Assembly (NCBI GenBank): GCA_018830765.1
Contig: JAHJRJ010000101.1
Location: forward strand, 1 to 6,264
Source: Bacteroidota bacterium
GTDB lineage: Bacteria; Bacteroidota; Ignavibacteria; UBA10030; BY39
DNA length: 6,264 nucleotides
Direction: 5' to 3'
Shown in pieces: positions 1-6,264 of the stretch (its first letter is position 1; each line of letters starts with the position of its first letter). The notes under the pieces were generated by a model that saw nothing but the letters and a program-made list of their open reading frames with translations, had not been told where the DNA came from and searched no databases. Made by a program: the position numbers and the translations under genes.

Positions 1-432
1 AAGAACGTTACGGAAGCTATTCGTAACCGCGAGGTTACCAGAAACGTGAGCGCTGTAAGCAGCTACAAAAAAGTCAGACAATTAATGGTAAACGAACAAC
101 GCCGACTCAGCGAGGGTGGCGGTGTCGTTCTTGAAGGCAGAGATATTGGAACTGTAGTCGTCCCTAATGCCGATTTGAAAATTTTTATGGTAGCCAGTGT
201 TGAAGAAAGAGTAAAGCGAAGGCAGAAAGAACTTGCCGAAAAAGGAACTAACGTAGATTACGATAAGTTAGTAAAAGATATAATAGACCGTGATACAAAA
301 GATTCGAAGAGAACTGAAAGCCCGCTGCGTAAAGCCGACGATGCAATAATTTTAGATACTTCGAATTTAACTATAAATCAACAAGTTGACTTTATTGTCG
401 ATAAAGCTCTTGAAATAATAAACAGTAAATGA
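1..432 (+). CDS. cmk: Cytidylate kinase, C-terminal part (5' end outside window)
   Basis: Cytidylate kinase phosphorylates CMP and dCMP with ATP to give the diphosphates, feeding pyrimidine nucleotide supply in the cytoplasm. The reading frame is open from base 1 and encodes 143 residues. Family enzymes are usually about 220-230 residues, so roughly 80 residues with the P-loop lie upstream. Visible signatures, numbered from base 1: NVTEAIR at 2-8 (the family D/N-V-T-x-A-I-R motif), VRQLM and Q33 of the conserved VR...Q helix, EGRDIGTVV at 45-53, the A-S-x-x-E-R-x-x-R-R segment around 70-80, RDxxDxxR in the LID region, and the C-terminal DAIILDTSNL. A GTG at base 46 could be taken for a start, but the conserved NVTEAIR lies before it, so the gene is truncated by the window edge. 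The stop overlaps the ispH start as ATGA, suggesting coupled translation. Identification is firm. Confidence 0.95.
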   Translation, partial: KNVTEAIRNREVTRNVSAVSSYKKVRQLMVNEQRRLSEGGGVVLEGRDIGTVVVPNADLKIFMVASVEERVKRRQKELAEKGTNVDYDKLVKDIIDRDTKDSKRTESPLRKADDAIILDTSNLTINQQVDFIVDKALEIINSK

Positions 433-1328
433 AAATCACCATAGATAAAAACTCTGGGTTTTGTTGGGGTGTAGTCCGAACAATTTTTATGGCAGAACGG
501 GAATTAGATAAAACGCAGAACCTATACTGTCTCGGAGAAATTATCCACAATCCTGAAGAAATCCATCGATTGGAAGTTAAAGGATTGAAGACTGTGTATC
601 GAGACGATTTTCCGAAAATTCCAAATTCGACTGTCTTAATCCGTGCACATGGTGAACCACCGGAAACTTACCGGCAAGCCGATAAATACGGAATAACGTT
701 GATTGATGCTACGTGTCCTGTTGTTACAAAAGTTCAAGAGAGAATTCGCAACTACGATGATCAAAATTACCAAATCGTAATTTTCGGCAAGAAGAATCAC
801 GCAGAAGTAGTCGGCTTACTAGGACAAGTAAAAGGAAGGGGACTCGTAATTAGTTCATTGGAAGAAGTAGCTTCGGTAGATGTGTCCAAGAAGACTGTGT
901 TATTTTCACAGACGACGATGGATAAAACAGCTTTCTCGCGCATACGCGACAAGCTGAAAAAGCGTGTTAATGAATTGATAGTGGATTCTTTTGAGAATGA
1001 GGCAATTCAATTCATCACTAAAGATACGATTTGCGGTCAAGTGTCCGGACGTGAGATGAAACTTCGTGAATTTGCTAAACAGAACAATGTGATCCTCTTC
1101 GTTGCAGGTAAAACAAGTTCGAACGGAAAAGTTTTGTTCAACATCTGTAAGGAAGTAAACACAAATTCTTATTTCATCGAGAACGAAAATGAATTGATGT
1201 ACGAGTGGCTTGACGATGCAGAGAGTGTAGGTATAACCGGTGCGACTTCGACACCGCATTGGTTGATGGAACGCGTTAAATTGTTCATCAAAGAAAAATT
1301 TAAAAAGTCATCCTTAATAAATATATAG
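429..1328 (+). CDS. ispH: 4-hydroxy-3-methylbut-2-enyl diphosphate reductase (IspH/LytB)
   Basis: IspH is the [4Fe-4S] enzyme that ends the MEP pathway, reducing HMBPP to isopentenyl and dimethylallyl diphosphate in the cytoplasm. The 299-residue product has normal family length. All three cluster-ligand cysteines are present: C12 (GFCWGV), C96 (DATCP) and C202 (TICGQ). Substrate-pocket residues are also visible: H40 in GEIIHN, H74 in RAHG, H124 and the proton-donor glutamate E126 in NHAEVVG, the QTT at 161-163, GKTSSNG at 227-233 and GATSTP at 271-276. GKxSSNGK and RAHGEPPETY resemble the Bacteroidota-type branch of the family (recalled, not searched). The ATG at 429 lies inside the cmk stop (ATGA overlap). 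It has no clear SD, but it places C12 exactly where the family has it, which supports this start. It is followed by the 305-base gap before rpsA. Confidence 0.97.
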   Translation: MKITIDKNSGFCWGVVRTIFMAERELDKTQNLYCLGEIIHNPEEIHRLEVKGLKTVYRDDFPKIPNSTVLIRAHGEPPETYRQADKYGITLIDATCPVVTKVQERIRNYDDQNYQIVIFGKKNHAEVVGLLGQVKGRGLVISSLEEVASVDVSKKTVLFSQTTMDKTAFSRIRDKLKKRVNELIVDSFENEAIQFITKDTICGQVSGREMKLREFAKQNNVILFVAGKTSSNGKVLFNICKEVNTNSYFIENENELMYEWLDDAESVGITGATSTPHWLMERVKLFIKEKFKKSSLINI

Positions 1329-1474
1329 CAAAATAAATAATCTTACTTGATACTCATCAGCTTGGTTTTGATGACTGGCTAAGAGGATGTGTTATTGAGT
1401 CGATTGGGATTGTCCGATAAGTTAGTTTTCTCGTTACTTTTTCTGATCCCGACAAAGTCAGGTTGGAAAAAACT

Positions 1475-1514
1475 CGCCTGCCCGCCAACATTTAGATTTA
1501 TGTTCGCAGGCGGG
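1475..1514. repeat. GC-rich inverted repeat with alternative pairings
   Basis: The left arm CGCCTGCCCGCC plus AACAT (1475-1491) faces the right arm ATGTT plus CGCAGGCGGG (1500-1514) across an 8-base loop (1492-1499). AACAT/ATGTT pair at the top. Below that the lower stem can form in two ways: CGCCTGC (1475-1481) with GCAGGCG (1506-1512), or CCCGCC (1481-1486) with GGCGGG (1509-1514). On the minus strand the stem is followed after two bases by a run of six T (1467-1472), so it looks like an intrinsic terminator in that direction only. The plus strand has AAAA after it. Its GC content is far above that of the surrounding sequence. Confidence 0.6.
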
Positions 1515-1535
1515 AAAACCAGCTAAGTTTTGACG

Positions 1536-1596
1536 GTTCTCGAGTAGCGAAGTCGACCTATGGTCTCGTAGAGAAGACGAAGCGTAACGAGAGAAC
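1536..1596. repeat. Inverted-repeat cluster ending in a T-run before rpsA
   Basis: GTTCTC (1536-1541) pairs with GAGAAC (1591-1596), and the right arm is followed directly by TTTTT (1597-1601). Inside it, TCTCGT (1564-1569) can pair with ACGAGA (1587-1592), which competes with the outer stem at 1591-1592. Small hairpins TCTC-GTA-GAGA (1564-1574) and GACC-TAT-GGTC (1555-1565) are also possible. The outer arms followed by five T resemble a weak terminator or attenuator on the plus strand, but the outer stem is only six pairs and encloses about 50 bases, so a structural role is uncertain. Confidence 0.4.
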
Positions 1597-1623
1597 TTTT
1601 TGGACAAGCCCATAATAACCTTT

Positions 1624-1629
1624 AGGAGG
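1624..1629 (+). promoter_or_regulatory. Strong Shine-Dalgarno sequence of rpsA
   Basis: AGGAGG lies four bases before the ATG at 1634 and fixes that start. It is a perfect match to the anti-SD core, with a slightly short spacing. None of the other gene starts in this window has a comparable site, so it stands out against its neighbours. Confidence 0.85.
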
Positions 1630-1633
1630 TTTA

Positions 1634-3484
1634 ATGTCAGAAGAGTTAAAAGTACAAGATGCCAATGATGCAAGTGCCTCAGATTCAAGCATGGGCAGTG
1701 TACAAAAAAAATCAACAAAATCAAAAAACGATTTATCAGTAATATTAAGTTCGATCGTGGAAAAAGAATACGACGAAAAAGAGATGACCGATCTTAAGAA
1801 ACTTTACGAAGCTTCATTAGGTAACATTCTCGAAAACGAGATAATTAAAGGAAAGATAGTCCAAATCGGTGAAGCAGAAGTCTCGATTGATATCGGTTTC
1901 AAGTCCGAAGGAATCGTTCCTATTAGCGAATTTTCGAATATAGATGAATTGAAAATCGGAGATGAAGTCGAAGTTTTTGTAGAAAGTATCGAGAATAAAG
2001 AAGGGCAACTCGTTCTTTCAAGAAAACGAGCAGATTTCATGCGTGTATGGGAACGCGTAACTAAGGCTCACGATACGGGAGAAATTCTTCAAGGGAGAAT
2101 TTTGCGCCGTATTAAAGGTGGTCTTGTTGTTGACATGTTCGGAATCGAAGCATTCCTTCCCGGTTCTCAAATAGATGTAAAGCCGATTCGTGATTTCGAC
2201 CAATTTGTCGGCAAAACTATGGATTTCAAAATAGTCAAAATTAATCATCCATCCGAAAATATTGTAGTAAGCCATAAAGTCTTGGTTGAGGAAGAAATGG
2301 CCGACCAACGTAATGCAATCTTAGGAAGCATTGAGAAGGGCCAAATACTGGAAGGTACAGTGAAAGCCATCGCTGACTTCGGTATTTTTATCGACCTCGG
2401 TGGCGTTGATGGTTTAGTTCACATTACGGATCTATCTTGGGGAAGAATCAACCATCCATCGGAAGTCGTAAAACTCGATCAAGTTATCAACGTCGTAGTA
2501 CTCGATTACGACGAAACTAAGAAACGAATTTCTCTCGGCTTGAAGCAACTCACAACACATCCTTGGGAAAATATTGAAGAGAAATATCCTGTCGGTATGA
2601 AGGTCGATGGTAAAGTCGTTTCACTTGCCGATTATGGCGCATTCGTGGAAATCGAAAAAGGCATCGAAGGACTTATACATATTTCAGAAATGAGCTGGAC
2701 TCAGCACATAAAACATCCTTCGCAAGTCGTCAGTATGGGACAGATGATAGAAGGTATTATTTTAAGTTTGGATAAAGAAAACAAAAAAATATCCTTGGGA
2801 ATAAAACAATTAGAACCCGATCCTTGGTATAATTTGTTACAGAAGTATCCAATCGGTTCGCGTCACAAAGGTGTCGTTCGTAACCTTACGAATTTTGGTG
2901 TCTTTATCGAGTTGGAACAGGGTGTTGATGGTTTAGTCCATATCTCCGATTTATCGTGGACAAAGAAGATCCGCCATCCCGGCGAAGTTGTTAGAAAGAA
3001 TCAATCGATTGACGTCGTTATTCTTGGAGTTGACGTTGAACAACGAAGAATTTCTCTCGGGCACAAACAAGTAAACGATAATCCGTGGGACACCTTCGAA
3101 TCGACTTACAAAGCCGGCATCGAAGTACAAGGCGAACTTACCCGTATAATCGAGAAGGGCGTGATTGTAGAGTTACCGCTCGGTGTAGAAGGCTTTGTAC
3201 CGGCTTCTCAACTTTCCACAACTCCGCTTAAAAACGTTGCCGATGTATTTCAAGTCGGCGACAAATTAGACCTGAAAGTAATAGAGTTCGATAAAATGAG
3301 CAAGAAGATTGTTCTCTCAGTAATCGAATACTTAAAGGGCAAAGAGCAGAAACTTATCGATGAGTACGTATCGAAACACAAATTACCGCCAATGGTATTG
3401 AGAGATTTTGTAGCGGCGCCTCGTCCTGCTGAAATTGCCTCATTCGAGGAATTAGATAAAATTTCTACATCCGATGAAATATAA
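1634..3484 (+). CDS. rpsA: 30S ribosomal protein S1 (six S1 domains)
   Basis: Protein bS1 sits on the 30S subunit, binds and unfolds mRNA near the start site, and promotes initiation on weak-SD or structured messages. The 616-residue product has six OB-fold S1 repeats at about 66-132, 150-216, 236-305, 321-392, 408-479 and 495-564. Repeats 3-5 are the most canonical, with FG.F(I/V).(L/I) then G(V/I)(D/E)GL(V/I)HI(S/T)(D/E)(L/M)SW and a following HP(S/G)(E/Q)VV. Repeats 1 and 2 are divergent, as in the ribosome-docking half of E. coli S1, and repeat 6 lacks the SW/HP elements. Before repeat 1 is a Ser/Lys-rich, probably disordered stretch of about 35 residues plus a helix. A tail of about 50 residues follows repeat 6. 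Length is a little above E. coli S1 (557). The start is supported by AGGAGG. The stop lies 4 bases before the preferred mtaB start. A long structured leader suggests post-transcriptional control, but this is inference. Confidence 0.97.
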   Translation: MSEELKVQDANDASASDSSMGSVQKKSTKSKNDLSVILSSIVEKEYDEKEMTDLKKLYEASLGNILENEIIKGKIVQIGEAEVSIDIGFKSEGIVPISEFSNIDELKIGDEVEVFVESIENKEGQLVLSRKRADFMRVWERVTKAHDTGEILQGRILRRIKGGLVVDMFGIEAFLPGSQIDVKPIRDFDQFVGKTMDFKIVKINHPSENIVVSHKVLVEEEMADQRNAILGSIEKGQILEGTVKAIADFGIFIDLGGVDGLVHITDLSWGRINHPSEVVKLDQVINVVVLDYDETKKRISLGLKQLTTHPWENIEEKYPVGMKVDGKVVSLADYGAFVEIEKGIEGLIHISEMSWTQHIKHPSQVVSMGQMIEGIILSLDKENKKISLGIKQLEPDPWYNLLQKYPIGSRHKGVVRNLTNFGVFIELEQGVDGLVHISDLSWTKKIRHPGEVVRKNQSIDVVILGVDVEQRRISLGHKQVNDNPWDTFESTYKAGIEVQGELTRIIEKGVIVELPLGVEGFVPASQLSTTPLKNVADVFQVGDKLDLKVIEFDKMSKKIVLSVIEYLKGKEQKLIDEYVSKHKLPPMVLRDFVAAPRPAEIASFEELDKISTSDEI

Positions 3485-3488
3485 TTTG

Positions 3489-4808
3489 ATGAGACACGTT
3501 GCACTACATACTTTAGGATGTAAATTAAATTTCGCTGAAACCTCTACAATAGGCAGGCAGTTTGTTGAAAACGGGTTTCACACGGTTCCCTTCAGCGAAG
3601 AAGCCGAAGTTTATGTGCTTAACACGTGCACCGTTTCGCACAAAGCCGATCGTGAATGTCGCCAAATAATCAGAAGCGTTCTGCGTAAAAGGCCGGGCGC
3701 GTTTGTTATTGTCGCGGGATGTTACGCTCAACTGAGACCCGAAGAAATTGCCTCGATTGACGGTGTCGACGTTGTGTTAGGAACTAAAGACAAATATAAG
3801 ATATTTGAACTTGTCAAAAATTTTGGAAAAGGGGAATACCCAAAAATATTTGTATCAGAAATGAACGGGGATGACGACTTCGGGCCCGCTTTCTCGGGGG
3901 ATACCGATAACAGGACACGTGCCTTTCTGAAAGTGCAGGACGGCTGCGATTACAAATGCTCGTTTTGCACAATTCCTCTCGCTCGCGGACAAAGCCGGAG
4001 TCAATCAATCGAACTTTCTGTATCACAGGCACAGTCGCTGGCTGCAAAAGGATTTAAAGAGATTGTACTTTCGGGAGTTAACGTCGGAGATTACGGGGGA
4101 AAAATAGATACGAATCTTTTTTCTCTCCTAAAAGAATTAGTCAAAGTAAAAGGTATCGAACGCATTCGCATGGGTTCGATAGAATCAAATCTCCTTTCGC
4201 ATGAAATGATAGATTTTATTCTAGATAATGAAAAATTATGCAACCATTTTCATGTCCCTCTCCAAAGCGGAGCCAACGAAATTCTTCAGCAAATGCGTCG
4301 GCGGTACACTGTTCATGGTTATCAAAAATTAATCGAATACATAAAGACGAAAGATCCTTCAGCGGGTATTGGAGCTGATGTTATTGTCGGCTTTCCCGGA
4401 GAAACAGATAATCATTTTGAAGAAACTTACAGTTTATTGCTCGACTTACCTGTATCATACTTGCACGTATTTACATATTCCGAACGTCCGAACACACCCG
4501 CAGTTATCTCAGCAAATGTCGTAGATCCGCGAATTCGTCACATTCGAAATGAGAAACTACGGCTTCTAGGTAGTAAAAAGAAACACCACTTTTATGCACA
4601 ATTCATTGGAAAAGAATTTCCCGTGTTGTACGAAGGCACAGTCAAAAACGCTCATGTTTCCGGTTGGACATCAAATTATATAAGAGTATCAGTTCCTGCC
4701 AATCCTCAGTATGAAAATCAAATAATCAAAACACGAATTGACACATGTTTAGATGACTACTGCCAAGGAATGATTATCGACAATAACACATCAGAAAGAA
4801 TATCATGA
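3489..4808 (+). CDS. mtaB: tRNA (N6-threonylcarbamoyladenosine(37)-C2)-methylthiotransferase MtaB
   Basis: MtaB is a radical-SAM enzyme that converts t6A37 to ms2t6A37 in tRNAs reading ANN codons, which steadies decoding. From the ATG at 3489 the product has 439 residues, the usual length. The N-terminal methylthiotransferase domain has the three auxiliary-cluster cysteines C11 (TLGCKLN), C47 (NTCTV) and C78 (AGCYAQ). The radical-SAM CxxxCxxC is C153, C157 and C160, and HVPLQSG (255-261) and DVIVGFPGET (297-306) follow. A TRAM-like RNA-binding domain covers about 374-431. TLGCKxN and the motif set fit MtaB rather than MiaB (TFGCQMN) or RimO. An upstream in-frame ATG at 3474, inside rpsA, would add five residues. 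I prefer 3489 because MRHVALHTLGCK lines up with the remembered N-terminus of the B. subtilis enzyme. Neither start has a clear SD, so coupling to rpsA termination is likely. Its stop overlaps the next start (ATGA). Confidence 0.94.
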   Translation: MRHVALHTLGCKLNFAETSTIGRQFVENGFHTVPFSEEAEVYVLNTCTVSHKADRECRQIIRSVLRKRPGAFVIVAGCYAQLRPEEIASIDGVDVVLGTKDKYKIFELVKNFGKGEYPKIFVSEMNGDDDFGPAFSGDTDNRTRAFLKVQDGCDYKCSFCTIPLARGQSRSQSIELSVSQAQSLAAKGFKEIVLSGVNVGDYGGKIDTNLFSLLKELVKVKGIERIRMGSIESNLLSHEMIDFILDNEKLCNHFHVPLQSGANEILQQMRRRYTVHGYQKLIEYIKTKDPSAGIGADVIVGFPGETDNHFEETYSLLLDLPVSYLHVFTYSERPNTPAVISANVVDPRIRHIRNEKLRLLGSKKKHHFYAQFIGKEFPVLYEGTVKNAHVSGWTSNYIRVSVPANPQYENQIIKTRIDTCLDDYCQGMIIDNNTSERIS

Positions 4809-5521
4809 AACTAATATCAATTATTATATCAACTATATTTTGTATTCAACTTTCATTCTCGCAGACAAACGTAACTTATGACATTTTGAGAATCAAGGAA
4901 GAATTATTCTACAATAATCAAAGCGGAACGGCAAGTAAAAAGTCGGTCGCTTTAGCCTCGGTTCTTTCTCTCGTCATGCCCGGCATGGGCGAGTTGTACG
5001 TCGGGAATTACAGAACGGGAAGATACTTAACCGGCGCCGAAGGAGCTTTGTGGTTGACGTATTTCTCATTAGACGCTTACGGAAACTGGTTACGCGACGA
5101 TGGACGTAGGTTTGCCGGTATGAATGCGGGCGTGCAACTCGCCGGACAGGATCATCAGTTCTTTGTAAACATTGGAAACTATGCCGACGTTTATCAATAT
5201 AACGAAAGAAAATTACAAGAACGCCAAGCGGAAAAATTGTACGACCCAAATTCAATTTATTATTGGAAATGGAATAACGACACCGAAAGACAAAAATATA
5301 AAAGTCAAAGGATTGCGAGTGACAGAGCTTTCAATAACACTTATTTTGTGTTGGGTGCAATATTAGCAAACCATTTAATTAGTGCGATTAATGCCGGACG
5401 GACGGCTGTAATTCAAAATAGGCAGCAAGAAACTGTTGGTGCGATTGAGTTTGAAACTAAATTGTTGGGAAGTTTTAATAAACCTGACGGTTTACTTTTA
5501 AAAATATCAAAAACCTTTTGA
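4805..5521 (+). CDS. Exported or membrane protein of unknown function, DUF5683-like
   Basis: I do not recognise a specific function. The 238-residue product begins with a signal-peptide-like segment (basic K2, hydrophobic 4-18, possible cleavage near SFS-Q at 19/20), which supports the ATG at 4805. After a short polar stretch comes a hydrophobic, glycine/proline-turn region at about 47-66 containing SLVMPGMGELYVGNY, then another hydrophobic segment at about 76-90. This P-G-x-G-x-x-Y-x-G-x-Y pattern recalls DUF5683 and TM2-type proteins of Bacteroidota. The middle (95-170) is polar and rich in Tyr, Trp, Asn and Arg, with YADVYQYNERK and YYWKWNNDTERQKY. A third hydrophobic segment (about 178-197, YFVLGAILANHLISAINAG) follows, and the chain ends in KISKTF with a terminal Phe. 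It probably resides in the envelope, with topology unresolved. The gene overlaps mtaB by ATGA and ends 12 bases before truA, so it is likely co-transcribed with tRNA-modification genes. The DUF assignment is from memory. Confidence 0.75.
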   Translation: MKLISIIISTIFCIQLSFSQTNVTYDILRIKEELFYNNQSGTASKKSVALASVLSLVMPGMGELYVGNYRTGRYLTGAEGALWLTYFSLDAYGNWLRDDGRRFAGMNAGVQLAGQDHQFFVNIGNYADVYQYNERKLQERQAEKLYDPNSIYYWKWNNDTERQKYKSQRIASDRAFNNTYFVLGAILANHLISAINAGRTAVIQNRQQETVGAIEFETKLLGSFNKPDGLLLKISKTF

Positions 5522-5533
5522 ACGCTTGTTTAA

Positions 5534-6262
5534 GTGCGAAATATAAAGCTAATTTTAGAGTACGACGGTACAGATTTCGTCGGTTGGCAGCGTCAAAAGT
5601 TTGGACGTAGTGTTCAAAGTGAGCTGGAAAATGCGTTGTTGAAGTTGATTCAAGAAAAAGTAAACGTAATAGGCGCAGGCAGAACCGACAGCGGAGTTCA
5701 CGCTCGCGGACAGACAGCCAATTTCAGATGTGAATCTCTGATGAGTGTAACTCAAATCAAAAGAGGATTGGCGGCTCTTTTGCCCGATGATGTATGTGTG
5801 TTAACAGCAGAGGAAGTTACGTTAGATTTCCACGCAAGATATAGTGCCAAGTCGAGAATGTATTCTTACGCGATAACGACTCAGCAGTCGGCACTATTGC
5901 GTAAGTATTCATGGTTCGTAAAATACGAATTAGATTTTGACTTGTTGAAAAAATGTGCTATAAAGATAAAAGAATCGACAGATTTTAAAGTGTTCTGCCG
6001 TGCCAATTCGGATGTGAATCATTACATGTGCAACGTTTTGAAGTCGGAATGGAGTATGACCGGCAAATATCTAAGGTACGAAATTGAATCTAACCGGTTT
6101 TTGCACGGTATGGTTCGATCACTCGTTGGTAGTATGGTAAATGTTGGACGTGGATATTTAGAGTTAGAAGACTTTTATTTAAATATTTTGTTAAAAAATA
6201 GAAATAAGATAGGCCAAGCAGCACCAGCTTGCGGCTTGGTATTAGAATCAGTTCAATATTAG
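5534..6262 (+). CDS. truA: tRNA pseudouridine(38-40) synthase TruA
   Basis: TruA isomerises uridines 38, 39 and 40 of the tRNA anticodon stem-loop to pseudouridine, acting as a cytoplasmic homodimer without cofactor. The 242-residue product is complete and close to the usual 245-270. The N-terminus reads LEYDGTDFVGWQRQ (8-21), followed by the catalytic motif GAGRTDSGVHARGQ (47-60), with nucleophile D52 at the same number as in E. coli. FHARYSAKSRMYSY (99-112) holds the conserved Tyr at 110. The C-terminal half has SNRFLHGMVRSLVGSMVNVGRG (186-207, read as the family's R-F-L...M-V-R element) and ends in the PACGLVLESVQY-type tail. The start is GTG at 5534. An in-frame TAA lies directly before it and no ATG is available that keeps LEYDGT, so GTG is effectively forced. 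There is no clear SD. The 12-base gap from the preceding stop implies the same transcript. Confidence 0.96.
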   Translation: MRNIKLILEYDGTDFVGWQRQKFGRSVQSELENALLKLIQEKVNVIGAGRTDSGVHARGQTANFRCESLMSVTQIKRGLAALLPDDVCVLTAEEVTLDFHARYSAKSRMYSYAITTQQSALLRKYSWFVKYELDFDLLKKCAIKIKESTDFKVFCRANSDVNHYMCNVLKSEWSMTGKYLRYEIESNRFLHGMVRSLVGSMVNVGRGYLELEDFYLNILLKNRNKIGQAAPACGLVLESVQY

Positions 6263-6264
6263 TA

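Larger units (their letters stand above)
1329..1633. other. Structured 305-base intergenic region / rpsA leader
   Basis: This is the only gap over 100 bases. I see no credible gene in it. It contains a GC-rich inverted repeat (1475-1514), a second group of inverted repeats (1536-1596) and a more distant 9-base inverted pair (1429-1437 with 1584-1592). An imperfect 9-pair stem is also possible, 1404-1412 with 1444-1452, counting four G-U pairs. The region ends with the strong rpsA ribosome binding site. I could not find a convincing sigma-70-like promoter: TTGAGT at 1395 and TTGACG at 1530 lack a good -10 box at proper spacing. No clear plus-strand terminator for ispH is visible either, so transcription could run through from cmk-ispH or start within the gap. 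The GC-rich palindromes look like a dispersed intergenic repeat rather than unique sequence, but this is inference. Confidence 0.6.

Noticed and set aside
46..48. GTG as the start of a short cmk
   Set aside because: The frame is open upstream to base 1 and encodes the conserved NVTEAIR motif before this codon, so the gene is simply cut by the window.
906..1259. Minus-strand open frame inside ispH
   Set aside because: It is a shadow of the strongly conserved ispH frame, including the C202 and GKTSSNG region, and has no family resemblance.
1355..1373. CATCA/TGATG hairpin after ispH as a terminator
   Set aside because: It has only five pairs and no T-run follows, so it does not qualify as an intrinsic terminator.
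1395..1423. Possible promoter TTGAGT with a downstream TAAGTT
   Set aside because: The -10 match is poor, and FCB bacteria often use different promoter consensus sequences, so it cannot be supported by eye.
1458..1724. Minus-strand open frame of 88 codons spanning the gap and the rpsA start
   Set aside because: It covers palindromic repeat sequence and runs antisense into the well-supported rpsA N-terminus. Its product looks like low-complexity repeat translation with no recognisable domain.
3660..3730. Locally GC-richer stretch in mtaB that might hint at transfer
   Set aside because: It is short and lies within a conserved domain of an intact gene with normal motifs; ordinary variation explains it.
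5172..5366. Small plus-strand frame inside the DUF5683-like gene
   Set aside because: The composition is what one expects from a shifted frame, with no SD, and the host frame has a signal peptide and hydrophobic pattern.

Overview
The window carries six plus-strand genes packed head to tail: the 3' part of cmk (cytidylate kinase), then ispH (last enzyme of the MEP isoprenoid pathway), rpsA (ribosomal protein S1), mtaB (tRNA t6A37 methylthiotransferase), a secreted or membrane protein of unknown function with DUF5683-like features, and truA (tRNA pseudouridine synthase A). I see no RNA gene, CRISPR array, transposase, phage gene or pseudogene.

The organism is probably a member of the FCB superphylum (Bacteroidota, Chlorobiota or Ignavibacteriota). 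IspH carries the GKxSSNGK variant and the YCLGxIxHN / RAHGEPPETY motifs that I associate with Bacteroidota-type enzymes, the unknown protein resembles a family common in that group, base composition is moderately AT-rich, and most gene starts lack a Shine-Dalgarno (SD) sequence. This placement rests on remembered family features, not on a search.

Layout: cmk (bases 1-432, 5' end outside the window) overlaps ispH by ATGA. A 305-base gap (1329-1633) follows, the only sizeable non-coding stretch. It holds several inverted repeats and ends in a perfect AGGAGG ribosome binding site before rpsA. rpsA, mtaB, the unknown gene and truA then follow with overlaps or gaps of at most 12 bases, consistent with one transcript and translational coupling.

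Functionally the cluster is housekeeping: nucleotide supply (Cmk), isoprenoid precursors (IspH), translation initiation (S1) and tRNA modification in the anticodon arm (MtaB at position 37, TruA at positions 38-40). Close linkage of cmk, ispH and rpsA is a known conserved arrangement in many bacteria. The points most worth a second look are the structured, repeat-like rpsA leader, the single strong SD placed at rpsA, and the uncharacterised membrane-type protein between two tRNA-modification genes. I found no convincing new biological system here.
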